Source: Azospirillum sp. B510
GTDB taxonomy: Bacteria > Pseudomonadota > Alphaproteobacteria > Azospirillales > Azospirillaceae
DNA length: 64,000 nucleotides
Direction: 5' to 3'
NCBI RefSeq assembly: GCF_000010725.1
Contig: NC_013857.1
Coordinates: forward strand, 62,001-126,000
Part shown: one piece after another, positions 1 through 8,755 of the stretch
How positions within the stretch are numbered: the first letter of the stretch is position 1
Layout: each line of letters opens with the position of its first letter
Notes under the pieces: generated by a model
The model's input: only the letters and a program-made list of their open reading frames with translations
What the model was told of the DNA's origin: nothing
Database searches by the model: none
Program-made: the position numbers and the translations under genes

Positions 1-357
1 ATACGATGGCGCGCGCCGACATGGGTTGTCTCCTGTCCCGTGCCCTGATCCGCCGAACAACTCAACCCGCCCTGAATCCGTCACGGCATTTCCGCCGCCT
101 GTTTTTCTTCGCATCCAAGTCCCACATTTTCCGAATGCCCGCGATCCCGGTTGGGAGGGTGGGGCAAGGAAAAGGCGGATGCGGGCGTTGACGGCAAAGC
201 CTGCCACAGCCGCCGGTCATACCGGGGCGTGGCATCCTGTCACTGTGCGGGCGCGCCGCACCGGCCGCCGAATTGATTTGCACGGTCAACAAAGCCTGTT
301 GACAGCTTTGGGCATCGACCTTACCTTTACGTAAACGTCAGGGAAGGGAATGGCGGC
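1..357. other. intergenic or gene-end stretch at window edge
   Basis: I see no convincing gene in the first 357 bases. Short open frames on both strands lack family-like sequence and good ribosome sites. The right end holds the promoter and operator region of the MerR gene, listed separately. Confidence 0.5.
299..338 (+). promoter_or_regulatory. probable MerR-type promoter/operator
   Basis: A TTGACA hexamer lies at 299-304. About 20 bases further is TTTACGTAAACGT (326-338), which contains ACGT twice at seven-base spacing. Operators of LiuR-type MerR regulators of acyl-CoA catabolism are known to be built from such ACGT-rich inverted repeats. The site sits just ahead of the MerR gene at 358, so autoregulation of the whole beta-oxidation operon is the simple reading. 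The -10 element is not clear. Confidence 0.5.
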
Positions 358-840
358 GTGGATCTGGTTTCGGTCTGCATCGGCCCGTTGGGGACGGAAG
401 AGGGGGACGGGACTGACGGTCGCGCCGGCGTGCCGCACCTTGGCATCGGCGAGCTGGCCGGGGAGTTCGGTCTGACCCACCGCACCATCCGCCATTACGA
501 GGATGAGGGGCTGCTGGCGCCGGAGCGGATCGGCAGCGCCCGTATCTATGGCCGACGCGACCGCGCCCGGCTGGCGCTGATCTGCCGGGGCAAGCGGCTG
601 GGGTTCAGCCTGGCCGAGATCAAGGAATTCCTGAACCTTTACGACACCGACGACGCCCGGATCGAACAGATGCGCTACATGCGCACGATCGCCCGCCGTC
701 GGATTTCGGCACTTGAACAGCAGCTTGCCGATGTCCAACAGACATTGGCGGAGCTGTGCACCATCGACACCCAGATCTCCGAGCATCTTCGCCGCAACGG
801 CATCACGGAGACGCAGGACATGGAGGAGAAGCAGTCATGA
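358..840 (+). CDS. MerR-family transcriptional regulator of beta-oxidation operon
   Basis: A 160-residue DNA-binding regulator. The MerR winged helix-turn-helix covers about residues 27-95, with the family signature TIRHYEDEGLLAPER at about 43-57 followed by RIYGRRDRARL. A basic helix rich in Gln and Leu (about 104-140) is the usual dimerisation coiled coil. There is no cysteine-rich metal loop, so it resembles the acyl-CoA-responsive LiuR/CadR-like branch and not the metal sensors; the ligand is inferred. The start is GTG after GGGAAGGG; the first 25 residues are not part of the MerR fold, so a later GTG near 430 is possible. Its TGA stop overlaps the ATG of the thiolase gene (ATGA), indicating an operon and coupled translation. 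Confidence 0.85.
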   Translation: MDLVSVCIGPLGTEEGDGTDGRAGVPHLGIGELAGEFGLTHRTIRHYEDEGLLAPERIGSARIYGRRDRARLALICRGKRLGFSLAEIKEFLNLYDTDDARIEQMRYMRTIARRRISALEQQLADVQQTLAELCTIDTQISEHLRRNGITETQDMEEKQS

Positions 841-1973
841 AGTCGGTCGTCATCGCCGGTTACGCCCGTTCACCCTTCGCCTTCGCCCACAAGGGCGAAC
901 TGACCAAGGTCCGCCCCGACGATCTGCTGGCCCGCGTCATCGCGGCGCTGGTCGAGCGCACCGGCCTGAAGACCGAGGATGTCGAGGACGTCATCGTCGG
1001 CTGCTCCTTTCCCGAGGGCGAGCAGGGGCTGAACGTCGCCCGCGGCATCTCCTTCCTGGCCAAGTTGCCGCTGACGGCGGCGGCGACCACGGTCAACCGT
1101 TATTGCGGCTCCTCGATGCAGTCGATCCATCAGGCGGCGGGCGCCATCCAGATGGGGGCCGGCGAGGTCTTCGTCTGCGGCGGCGTCGAATCGATGACCC
1201 GCGTGCCGATCATGGGCTTCAACCCGATGCCCAACCCGGCGCTGAAGGAGTCCTACCCGGAAGCCTATTGCTCGATGGGCATCACCGCGGAGAATGTCGC
1301 CCGCAAATACGCCATCTCCCGCGCCGAGCAGGAGGCGCTCGCCGTCGCCTCCCACGCCAAGGCGGCCGAGGCCCAGGCCGCCGGCCGTCTGGCCGATGAG
1401 ATCGTCGGCATCCAGACCCCGGCCGGTCTGGTCGACAAGGACGGTTGCATCCGCCCCGGCACCACCGCCGAGGGGCTGTCGGGCCTGAAGCCGGCCTTCA
1501 CCGCCGACGGCAGCGTCACCGCCGGCACCTCCTCGCCGCTCACCGACGGCGCATCGGTCGTGCTGGTGACGACGGAGGAGTATGCCCGTGCCAACGGACT
1601 GCCGATCCTGGCGAAGATCCGTTCGGTCGCCGTCGCCGGCTGCGCGCCGGAACTGATGGGGCTGGGGCCGGTTCCGGCCACCCGCAAGGCGTTGGCCCGT
1701 GCCGGCCTGTCGATCAACGACATCGACATCATCGAGATCAACGAGGCGTTCTCGTCCCAGGCCATCGCCTGCATGCGCGACCTCGACATCGACCCGTCCC
1801 GCGTCAATCCGGACGGCGGCGCGCTGGCGCTCGGCCACCCGCTGGGGGCCACCGGCGCCCGCATCACCGGCAAGGCGGCGGCCCTGCTGAAGCGCGAAGG
1901 CAAGCAGTTCGCGCTGGCGACCCAGTGCATCGGCGGCGGCCAGGGCATCGCCACCATCCTGGAAGCGGTGTGA
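837..1973 (+). CDS. thiolase (acetyl-CoA acyltransferase, FadA-type)
   Basis: A 378-residue thiolase that would cleave 3-ketoacyl-CoA with CoA to give acetyl-CoA and a shortened acyl-CoA, the last step of beta-oxidation. The nucleophilic Cys is at about residue 90 (NRYCGSSMQ), the catalytic His at about 334 (GHPLGATGAR) and the second catalytic Cys at about 364 (CIGGGQG). Length matches the family. The start is the ATG overlapping the MerR stop; a longer in-frame extension upstream lies within the MerR coding region and is rejected. The dehydrogenase/hydratase and acyl-CoA dehydrogenase genes follow, which makes degradation more likely than acetoacetyl-CoA synthesis. Confidence 0.93.
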   Translation: MKSVVIAGYARSPFAFAHKGELTKVRPDDLLARVIAALVERTGLKTEDVEDVIVGCSFPEGEQGLNVARGISFLAKLPLTAAATTVNRYCGSSMQSIHQAAGAIQMGAGEVFVCGGVESMTRVPIMGFNPMPNPALKESYPEAYCSMGITAENVARKYAISRAEQEALAVASHAKAAEAQAAGRLADEIVGIQTPAGLVDKDGCIRPGTTAEGLSGLKPAFTADGSVTAGTSSPLTDGASVVLVTTEEYARANGLPILAKIRSVAVAGCAPELMGLGPVPATRKALARAGLSINDIDIIEINEAFSSQAIACMRDLDIDPSRVNPDGGALALGHPLGATGARITGKAAALLKREGKQFALATQCIGGGQGIATILEAV

Positions 1974-1999
1974 CGAACGGGATCGGGGAGGAAACGACC

Positions 2000-4339
2000 A
2001 TGAAGATCGAACGCGCCGCCGTGATCGGTGCGGGCGTGATGGGGGCCGGCATCGCCGCCCATTTCGCCAACGCCGGCATCCCCTGCGTCCTGCTCGACAT
2101 CCCTGCCAAGGAGGGGGCCGACCGCAGCGCCATCGCCAGGGGGGCGGTGGCGAAGATGCTGAAGACCGATCCGGCCCCCTTCATGCATCCGAAGAACGCC
2201 AAGCTGATCACGCCCGGCAATCTTGAGGATGATTTGAGCCTGCTGGCCGACGTCGACTGGATCGTCGAGGCGGTCGTCGAGAATCCGGCGATCAAGGCCG
2301 ACCTCTACAAGCGCATCGACCCGGTGCGCAAAGCCGGTTCGGTGGTGTCGTCCAACACCTCGACCATCCCGCTGGCGGTGCTGACCGAGGGGCAGGGCGA
2401 GCAGTTTGCCAAGGACTTCCTGATCACCCACTTCTTCAACCCGCCGCGCTACATGCGGCTGCTGGAGATCGTCGGCGGCGCCCACACCCGGCCCGACGCC
2501 ATGGCCGCCATCGCCGATGTCTGCGACCGCCGCCTGGGCAAGGGCGTCGTGCATTGCAAGGACACGCCGGGCTTCATCGCCAACCGCATCGGTGTCCTCT
2601 GGATCCAGGCGGCGGTGAATGCCGCGGTCGATCTCGGCCTGACGGTGGAGGAGGCCGACGCCGTCGGCGGCCGTCCGATGGGCATCCCGAAGACCGGAAT
2701 CTTCGGTCTGATGGATCTGGTCGGGCTCGACCTGATGCCGCACATCGCCAAGAGCATGTCGGCCACCCTGCCGGCGGGCGACGCCTATCGCGGCCAGATG
2801 CGCGAGCACCCGGTCATCACGAAGATGATCGCCGAGGGCTATACCGGCCGCAAGGGCAAGGGCGGCTTCTACCGCATCAACAAGACCGGCGGCGGCAAGG
2901 TCAAGGAGTCGGTCAACCTCCGGACCGGCGACTACGCCCCGTCGGAGAAGGCCCGGCTGGACAGCGTGTCGGCCGCCGGCCGCGACCTGCGCAAGCTGTG
3001 CGAACACCCGGACAAGGGTGGCCGCTTCGCCCGCCGCGTCCTGGCCCAGACGCTGGCCTATGCCGCCAGCCTGGTGCCGGAGATCGCCGACAGCATCGTC
3101 GCCGTCGATGAGGGCATGCGGCTCGGCTACAACTGGAAGCAGGGTCCGTTCGAACTGATCGACCGGCTGGGCACCGAGTGGTTCGCCGAGCTGTGCCGCG
3201 CCGAAGGCATTCCGGTCCCGGCGTTGGTCGAGACCGCGGCCGGCCGTCCCTTCTACCGGGTCGAGGGCGGCAAGCTCCAGCACCTGACCACGGCCGGCGT
3301 CTATGACACCGTGGTGCGCCCGGACGGCGTCCTGCTGCTGTCGGACATCAAGCGCGCCGCCGGCAAGCCGGTGTGGAAGAACGGCTCCGCCAGCCTGTGG
3401 GACATCGGCGACGGCGTGCTGTGCGTCGAGTTCACCAGCAAGATGAACGCCGTCGATGCCGACATCATGGCCGCCTACGAGAAGGCGATGCGCCTGATCG
3501 GCGATGGAAAAGGCGACTGGAAGGCGCTGGTCATCCACAACGAGGCCGACAATTTCTCGGTCGGCGCCAATCTGGGCCTCGCCCTGTTCGCGCTGAACAT
3601 CGGCCTGTGGCCGCAGATCGAGGAGATGGTGGAGGGTGGCCAGCGCACCTACCGCGCGCTGAAATACGCCCCCTTCCCGGTGGTGGCCGCACCCAGCGGC
3701 ATGGCGCTCGGCGGCGGTTGCGAGATCCTGCTGCATTCCGACCATGTCCAGGCCCATGCCGAGACCTATGTCGGCCTCGTCGAGGTCGGAGTCGGCCTGA
3801 TCCCGGCCTGGGGCGGCTGCACCGAGATGCTGGCGCGCCATCAGGCCAACCCGAAGGCGCCGCGCGGACCGATGCCGGGCACCGCCAAGGCCTTCGAGAT
3901 CATCAGCACCGCCACCGTCGCCAAATCGGCGGCCGAGGCCAAGGAACTGCTGTATTTCCGCGCCACCGACGGCATCACCATGAACCGCGACCGGCTGCTG
4001 GCCGACGCCAAGGCCAAGGCGCTGGAACTGGCGGCCAATTACACCCCGCCGGAGAAGACCACCAGCTATGTCCTGGCCGGTCCCAGCGCCAAGGCGGCGA
4101 TGGAGTTGGCGGTGGAGGGCTTCGCCCTTCAGGGCAAGGTCACGCCGCACGACAAGCTGGTCTGCGCCGCCCTGTCGGAGGTGCTGAGCGGCGGCGAGGA
4201 GGCCGACATCTCCAAGCCGGTCGGCGAGGACCATATCCTGCGACTGGAGCGCGAGGCGTTCATGGGGCTGGTGCGCACCGGCGGCACCATCGACCGGATC
4301 GAGCATATGCTGCTCACCGGCAAGCCGCTGCGGAACTGA
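2000..4339 (+). CDS. 3-hydroxyacyl-CoA dehydrogenase / enoyl-CoA hydratase fusion
   Basis: A bifunctional 779-residue beta-oxidation enzyme. The NAD-binding dehydrogenase domain comes first (GAGVMGAG at 10-17; ITHFFNPPRYM and CKDTPGFIANR mark the family), followed by its C-terminal helical domain. A crotonase-type hydratase domain starts near residue 455, with oxyanion-hole segments SVGANLG near 517 and GMALGGGCE near 567. This order is the reverse of E. coli FadB and is typical of the family common in alpha- and betaproteobacteria. The ATG follows GGGGAGGAAACGACC, 26 bases after the thiolase gene. It would act with the thiolase as a soluble degradation complex (inferred). Confidence 0.93.
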   Translation: MKIERAAVIGAGVMGAGIAAHFANAGIPCVLLDIPAKEGADRSAIARGAVAKMLKTDPAPFMHPKNAKLITPGNLEDDLSLLADVDWIVEAVVENPAIKADLYKRIDPVRKAGSVVSSNTSTIPLAVLTEGQGEQFAKDFLITHFFNPPRYMRLLEIVGGAHTRPDAMAAIADVCDRRLGKGVVHCKDTPGFIANRIGVLWIQAAVNAAVDLGLTVEEADAVGGRPMGIPKTGIFGLMDLVGLDLMPHIAKSMSATLPAGDAYRGQMREHPVITKMIAEGYTGRKGKGGFYRINKTGGGKVKESVNLRTGDYAPSEKARLDSVSAAGRDLRKLCEHPDKGGRFARRVLAQTLAYAASLVPEIADSIVAVDEGMRLGYNWKQGPFELIDRLGTEWFAELCRAEGIPVPALVETAAGRPFYRVEGGKLQHLTTAGVYDTVVRPDGVLLLSDIKRAAGKPVWKNGSASLWDIGDGVLCVEFTSKMNAVDADIMAAYEKAMRLIGDGKGDWKALVIHNEADNFSVGANLGLALFALNIGLWPQIEEMVEGGQRTYRALKYAPFPVVAAPSGMALGGGCEILLHSDHVQAHAETYVGLVEVGVGLIPAWGGCTEMLARHQANPKAPRGPMPGTAKAFEIISTATVAKSAAEAKELLYFRATDGITMNRDRLLADAKAKALELAANYTPPEKTTSYVLAGPSAKAAMELAVEGFALQGKVTPHDKLVCAALSEVLSGGEEADISKPVGEDHILRLEREAFMGLVRTGGTIDRIEHMLLTGKPLRN

Positions 4340-4355
4340 GGGGGAGGAACGAGAG

Positions 4356-6146
4356 ATGCCGATCTACAAGGCTCCGCTTGAGGATGTGCGCTTCGTCCTG
4401 GACGAGATCGTCGGTCTGGACAAGCTGTCGGCCCTGCCGGGTTACGAGGACGCCACGCCGGAACTCGTCGGCCAGGTGCTGGAGGAAGGCGCCAAGCTGT
4501 GCGAGGAGGTTCTGTTCCCGCTGAACCAGTCGGGCGACGGCGAGGGCTGCCATTTCGAGAATGGCGAGGTCCGCACGCCCAAGGGCTTCAAGGAGGCCTA
4601 CAGCACCTACATCGAGGCCGGCTGGCAGGGGCTGGCCTGCGACCCGGCCTATGGCGGGCAGGGGCTGCCGAAGCTGGTCAACATCATGCTGGAGGAGTTC
4701 ATCTGCTCCGCCAACCTCAGTTTCGGCATGTATCCCGGCCTGTCGCTCGGCGCCTACAACGCGCTGGCGATGTACGGCTCGGATGAGCTGAAGCAGCGCT
4801 TCCTGCCCAAGCTGGTCGACGGCACCTGGTCCGGCACCATGTGCCTGACCGAGCCGCATTGCGGCACCGACCTCGGCATCATCCGTACCAGGGCGGTGCC
4901 GGCGGGGGACGGGTCCTTCAAGATCACCGGCACCAAGATCTTCATCTCGGCCGGCGAGCATGATCTGACCGAGAACATCCTGCATCTGGTGCTGGCCCGC
5001 CTGCCGGACGCGCCGGCCGGGACCCGCGGCATCAGCCTGTTCCTGGTGCCGAAATTCATGCCCAACGCCGACGGAACGCCGGGGGACCGAAACGGCGTCG
5101 CCTGTGGCTCCATCGAACACAAGATGGGCATCAAGGCGTCGTCGACCTGCGTCATGAACTTCGAGGACGCCACCGGCTGGCTGGTCGGCGAGCCGCACAA
5201 GGGCATGCGCGCCATGTTCGTGATGATGAACGCGGCCCGTCTGGCCGTGGGCATCCAGGGGCTGGGGCTTGCCGAGGTCTCTTATCAGAACGCCGTCACC
5301 TATGCCCGCGAACGGCTCCAGGGCCGCTCGCTGTCGGGGGTGAAGGCGCCGGACAAGCCGGCCGACCCGATCATCGTCCATCCCGACGTGCGCAGGAACC
5401 TGCTGACCGCCCGCGCCTTCACCGAAGGCGCGCGAGCCCTGGGCGCGCTGACGGCCTATAAGCTCGACGTGGCGGAGAAGCACCCCGACCCCCGCACCCG
5501 CCGCGACGCTGACGAGTTCGTCCAGTTGATGACGCCGATCGTCAAGGCGCTGTTCACCGACATCGGCTTCGACTCGGCCAACATCGCCGTGCAGGTCCAT
5601 GGCGGCCACGGTTTCATCTGGGAGACCGGCGTCGAGCAATATGTCCGCGACGCCCGCATCTGCCAGATCTATGAGGGCACCAACGGCATCCAGGCGCTCG
5701 ACCTTGTCGGCCGCAAGCTGCCGCAGGATGTCGGCCGTCTGCTGCGCCACTTCTTCCACCCCGTCGGCCGTGACATCGAGGCGGCGATGGAGAAGGACGA
5801 GCTGGGTGAATTCGTGATGCCGCTGGCCAAGGCCTTCGCCAAGCTACAGCAGGCCACCGCCCTGATCGCCCAGAAGGGCCTTAAGGATCCGGAGGAGGCC
5901 GGTGCCGCCGCCAGTGACTATCTGCGCCTGTTCGGCCTGGTGGCGCTGGGCTGGAGCTGGCTGACCATGGCGGAGAAGGCGCAGGCCAAGCTCGAGGCCG
6001 GCGAGGGCAACGCCGCCTTTTATGAGGCCAAGATCAAGACCGCGCGCTTCTATATGGCCAAGCTGCTGCCGCAGACGAACAGCCTGTTCATCACCATCGC
6101 CGCCGGTGCCAAGCCGTTGATGGAACTGGAGGCGGCGGCATTCTGA
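4356..6146 (+). CDS. acyl-CoA dehydrogenase with extra C-terminal domain
   Basis: A 596-residue FAD enzyme introducing the alpha-beta double bond in acyl-CoA, the first oxidation step. The family motif LTEPHCGTDL is near residue 164 and the C-terminal signature YEGTNGIQALDLVGRK, carrying the probable catalytic Glu, is near 439. About 150 further residues form the ACAD C-terminal extension seen in the long AidB/DmdC-like subgroup; many members are annotated as 3-methylmercaptopropionyl-CoA dehydrogenase, but without a DMSP gene context I would not assign that substrate. Start ATG follows GGGGGAGGAACGAG. It is the last gene of the operon and is followed by a strong terminator at 6198. Confidence 0.9.
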   Translation: MPIYKAPLEDVRFVLDEIVGLDKLSALPGYEDATPELVGQVLEEGAKLCEEVLFPLNQSGDGEGCHFENGEVRTPKGFKEAYSTYIEAGWQGLACDPAYGGQGLPKLVNIMLEEFICSANLSFGMYPGLSLGAYNALAMYGSDELKQRFLPKLVDGTWSGTMCLTEPHCGTDLGIIRTRAVPAGDGSFKITGTKIFISAGEHDLTENILHLVLARLPDAPAGTRGISLFLVPKFMPNADGTPGDRNGVACGSIEHKMGIKASSTCVMNFEDATGWLVGEPHKGMRAMFVMMNAARLAVGIQGLGLAEVSYQNAVTYARERLQGRSLSGVKAPDKPADPIIVHPDVRRNLLTARAFTEGARALGALTAYKLDVAEKHPDPRTRRDADEFVQLMTPIVKALFTDIGFDSANIAVQVHGGHGFIWETGVEQYVRDARICQIYEGTNGIQALDLVGRKLPQDVGRLLRHFFHPVGRDIEAAMEKDELGEFVMPLAKAFAKLQQATALIAQKGLKDPEEAGAAASDYLRLFGLVALGWSWLTMAEKAQAKLEAGEGNAAFYEAKIKTARFYMAKLLPQTNSLFITIAAGAKPLMELEAAAF

Positions 6147-6197
6147 GCGTCCGGGGACGGTTCGCGCGCCACAGCCCCGCTGGACATGGGACGGCAT

Positions 6198-6240
6198 GGC
6201 CGCTCCGCTGCCTGGGCGGCAGCGGAGCGGCCAATTTCTT
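6198..6240 (+). terminator. intrinsic terminator of beta-oxidation operon
   Basis: A perfect 15-base-pair inverted repeat (6198-6212 with 6218-6232) around a 5-base loop, followed by AATTTCTT. It lies 52 bases after the acyl-CoA dehydrogenase stop. Confidence 0.85.
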
Positions 6241-6541
6241 AACCATTTGCAAGCGTTGCCGACCCGGCCGCATGTTGCCCCGGAATTGTCATAGCCCTTT
6301 GGAAATATCGCCGTGCGGGAGGGATGCCTCCATCCGATCGACCGGGAGGGCGGTGATAAAAGTTAATTTCCGGTTGTCGCTTCTCGTTCCTGCGTGTTAC
6401 ATCTCAGTAGAGATTACGTTCGGCTGGTGCCTGCTATATCCTTTGGATTTTAGGGAATATGCGGGTGGCGACAGCCCCCTCCCTTTCTCAAGCCTTATGG
6501 GCGTCTTTTGGAGGGGCAGGCATGGTTCGGGAGTTTGAGCG
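6241..6541. other. intergenic region before the response regulator
   Basis: About 300 bases with no gene, more AT-rich than the surroundings. The TTACGT / TATCCT pair listed separately is the best promoter candidate in it. Confidence 0.5.
6414..6442 (+). promoter_or_regulatory. candidate promoter of response regulator gene
   Basis: TTACGT (6414-6419) and TATCCT (6437-6442) are separated by 17 bases in the AT-rich stretch ahead of the regulator gene. The match is moderate and unsupported by other evidence. Confidence 0.3.
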
Positions 6542-7195
6542 ATGAAGATCCTGATCGGTGATGATCACGTCCTGTTCCGGGAAGGTCTTCGCCGTCTGCT
6601 TGAGCAGCTTCGCGAGAATGCTACCTTTGCGGAGGCAAGCAATTTCGACGAGCTTCTGGACATGGCGGCGTCGAAGGATGAAGCCTATGACCTTGTGCTG
6701 ACCGATCTGCGTATGCCGGGCTGGCCCGGCTTCTCCGGTATCGGCATGCTGCGCGATCGTCAGCCGAACGCGAAAGTTGTCGTCGTGTCCGCTTCGGAAG
6801 CGCAATCCGATGTGCGGGAGGCGCTGGAAAACGGCGCCGCCGGCTATATCCCGAAATCCTCCAGCGTGAAGATCATGTTGAGTGCGCTCGACCTGATCTT
6901 CTCCGGTGGCGTCTATGTGCCGGCCACGGTGTTGCGTGAGGGGGCGGAGCCCGACCAGCGCAGCGGCGGCGGGGTCATTCCGCCGACCGATCCCCAGCTT
7001 GAGCAGTTGCTGACCCAGCGTCAGCGCGAGGTGCTGGACCGTTTGCGTGAAGGCAAGTCGAACAAGCAGATCGCCCATGAGCTTGGCCTGTCCGAAGGCA
7101 CGGTCAAGATTCACATGACCGCGATCTTCAAGTCGCTGGGCGTGCGCAACCGCACCCAGGCGGCGATGGCGTTCCCGCAGTCACATTCCGCCTGA
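6542..7195 (+). CDS. LuxR/NarL-type response regulator (orphan)
   Basis: A 217-residue two-component response regulator. The receiver domain (about 1-120) has the acidic pair DD at 7-8, phospho-acceptor Asp55 (LTDLRMPG) and the switch Lys in YIPKSS. A LuxR-type helix-turn-helix occupies about 148-210 (LTQRQREVLDRLREGKSNKQIA, in which the GxSNKxIA core is typical). Phosphorylation would activate DNA binding. No histidine kinase is adjacent, so its partner must be elsewhere; the kinase at 61.9 kb is one candidate only by presence in the window. A bidirectional hairpin follows. Confidence 0.9.
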   Translation: MKILIGDDHVLFREGLRRLLEQLRENATFAEASNFDELLDMAASKDEAYDLVLTDLRMPGWPGFSGIGMLRDRQPNAKVVVVSASEAQSDVREALENGAAGYIPKSSSVKIMLSALDLIFSGGVYVPATVLREGAEPDQRSGGGVIPPTDPQLEQLLTQRQREVLDRLREGKSNKQIAHELGLSEGTVKIHMTAIFKSLGVRNRTQAAMAFPQSHSA

Positions 7196-7227
7196 CCCGC
7201 CTTTTGGCGGCAGGATGAAATCAAGAG

Positions 7228-7270
7228 TATGAAGCGACCCGCCGGACCAATCCGGCGGGTCGCTTCATAT
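7228..7270. terminator. bidirectional terminator hairpin
   Basis: A 19-base-pair stem with a 4-base loop (arms 7228-7246 and 7251-7269) lies between two convergent genes, the response regulator and the CBS protein. There is no long T run, but stem length and position support termination in both directions. Confidence 0.75.
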
Positions 7271-7294
7271 CAGGGCAGCGCCTATCCCAATCGC

Positions 7295-7729
7295 TCATCC
7301 CATGCCGGCGACATAGCCCCGCAGCGACTCGACCTCCAGTTCGGCGTCGTCGATGCGGGCCTTCACCACGTCGCCGATGCTGATGACGCCGACGACCCGG
7401 CCGGAATCCAGGATCGGCACATGGCGGATGCGCCGCTCGGTCATCACCGCCATCATGTCCGCGATGGTGTCGTTCGGGCTGGCGGTGATCAGGTCGCGCG
7501 TCATCAGGTCCGTCGCCGGGCGCTCCAGCGCGGCGGCGCCATCGCGGGCGACCGCCCGCACGATGTCGCGCTCCGACAGGATGCCGACCGGCTTTCCGTC
7601 ATCATCCATCACCAGCACGGCGCCGATCCGATGTTCGGTCAGCAGGCGGGTGACGGCGGCAACGCTGTCGTCCGGTGCGGCGGAGACGATCCGGTTGCCC
7701 TTGCGCTTCAATACGGCTGCGACATGCAT
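7295..7729 (-). CDS. two-CBS-domain protein
   Basis: A 144-residue protein made of two CBS motifs (about 8-62 and 74-130), recognised by VTRLLTEHRIGAVLVMDDDG, GILSERDIVRA, IADMMAVMTERRIRHVPILD and VVGVISIGDVVKA. Stand-alone CBS pairs bind adenine nucleotides (AMP, ATP, NAD) and act as cytosolic energy sensors or as regulatory partners; the target cannot be told here. Start ATG follows GGGAGG. It is a single gene in convergent orientation with the response regulator. Confidence 0.9.
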   Translation of the reverse strand: MHVAAVLKRKGNRIVSAAPDDSVAAVTRLLTEHRIGAVLVMDDDGKPVGILSERDIVRAVARDGAAALERPATDLMTRDLITASPNDTIADMMAVMTERRIRHVPILDSGRVVGVISIGDVVKARIDDAELEVESLRGYVAGMG

Positions 7730-7799
7730 GGCGGTACGGCCTCCCTTCCGATAACCCCTATAGCGGAATCATGGGGATATACGTACAATCTGCAAGGCC

Positions 7800-7845
7800 A
7801 ATAATAAAAGAAAATGGCGACCTCCCCGGATGGGGGAGGCCGCCA
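7800..7845 (-). terminator. terminator of the OmpW-like gene
   Basis: The inverted repeat at 7813-7845 (ATGGCG and CCTCCCC arms, one mismatch) is followed, on the minus strand, by a T-rich run complementary to 7800-7812. This is a classic intrinsic terminator 46 bases after the gene. Confidence 0.8.
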
Positions 7846-7891
7846 TATCCAATGCCGAGCCCGGAGCTTTTGGGAACGAGCCCGGAGCGTC

Positions 7892-8599
7892 TTAGAAGCG
7901 GTAGCCGACGCCGACGCCGACCAGCCACGGGTCCAGCGTGACCTTCGAGCTGACCGGAACGACGGCGGCGCCCAGGCGGGCATTGGCGGTCACATCGGTC
8001 TTCAGGAAGATCTTCTTCACGTCCACGTTCAGCGACCAGTTGCCGGTCAGGGCGACGTCGACACCGGCCTGCAGGGCCCAGCCGAAGCGGTTCTTGTAGT
8101 TGGTGTCGGTGATGCGCAGGCCGGCCGAGTTCGGGTTGTTGGCCGCATCCTCGTTGTAGAACAGGGTGTAGTTCACACCGGCGCCGACATACGGGCTGAT
8201 GCGCTCCTTCGGCAGGAAATGATACTGCAAGGTCAGGGTCGGCGGCAGCAGCGACACCTTGCCGACTTCGGTGGAGCCGCCGACGGCGGAGATCAGGTTG
8301 CCCTTGACGCGATGACGGCTGGTGCCGGCGATCAGCTCGGCGGCGATGTTGTCGGTGAAGAAGTAGGAGAAATCGACTTCCGGGATGAAGTCGTTGCCGA
8401 CCTTGGCAGACCCGAGGTTACCGAGTGCCGAGTTTTTGATATCGCCCTTTTCCTGCGGCAGCACGGCCAGGCCGCGCGCGCGGACGACGATGTCGCCGGC
8501 CGACTTGCCCTTGAAGTCCTGAGCGAGCGACGGGGAAGCGATGGCGACAAGGGCCGAGGTCGCCAGCAGGGCGGCGGCGGCGCGCGACAGGATGGTCAT
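7892..8599 (-). CDS. OmpW-family outer membrane protein
   Basis: About 235 residues. Residues 1-26 are a Sec signal peptide (hydrophobic ALLATSALVAIAS, cleavage after SLAQ). The mature part has alternating amphipathic strands, internal motifs of the OmpW eight-strand barrel (LLPPTLTLQYHF; ISPYVGAGVNYTLFY; GWALQAGVDVAL; LDPWLVGVGVGYRF) and a terminal Phe as expected for BAM-inserted barrels. OmpW proteins form narrow hydrophobic channels; substrate is unknown. I chose the internal ATG at 8599 because GGAG lies upstream and the signal peptide starts there; an ATG 14 codons earlier is less likely. It is monocistronic with its own terminator. Confidence 0.85.
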   Translation of the reverse strand: MTILSRAAAALLATSALVAIASPSLAQDFKGKSAGDIVVRARGLAVLPQEKGDIKNSALGNLGSAKVGNDFIPEVDFSYFFTDNIAAELIAGTSRHRVKGNLISAVGGSTEVGKVSLLPPTLTLQYHFLPKERISPYVGAGVNYTLFYNEDAANNPNSAGLRITDTNYKNRFGWALQAGVDVALTGNWSLNVDVKKIFLKTDVTANARLGAAVVPVSSKVTLDPWLVGVGVGYRF

Positions 8600-8755
8600 G
8601 GGGTCTGCTCCAGGCAATGCGTTGTTGCTGTTCTGTGGCATCAGCCGATGGAGCTATTACCAGACACCGAGTGCGGGTACTAGAGGGGGTACAACCGTTC
8701 CTAAACCGATGCAGCAGCTCTGCAACAGTGACGAGTTGTCGCATGGACAAGGAAA

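Noticed and set aside
286..786. Minus-strand frame opposite the MerR gene
   Set aside because: Overlaps the clear MerR coding sequence entirely and shows no family-like sequence.
1265..4306. Very long minus-strand open frame (1013 codons) opposite the beta-oxidation genes
   Set aside because: It is a third-position GC shadow: it lies opposite three well-defined enzymes and its sequence is repetitive Gly/Ala/His/Asp without family motifs. The same applies to the long antisense frames opposite smc, the ATPase operon and dxs.
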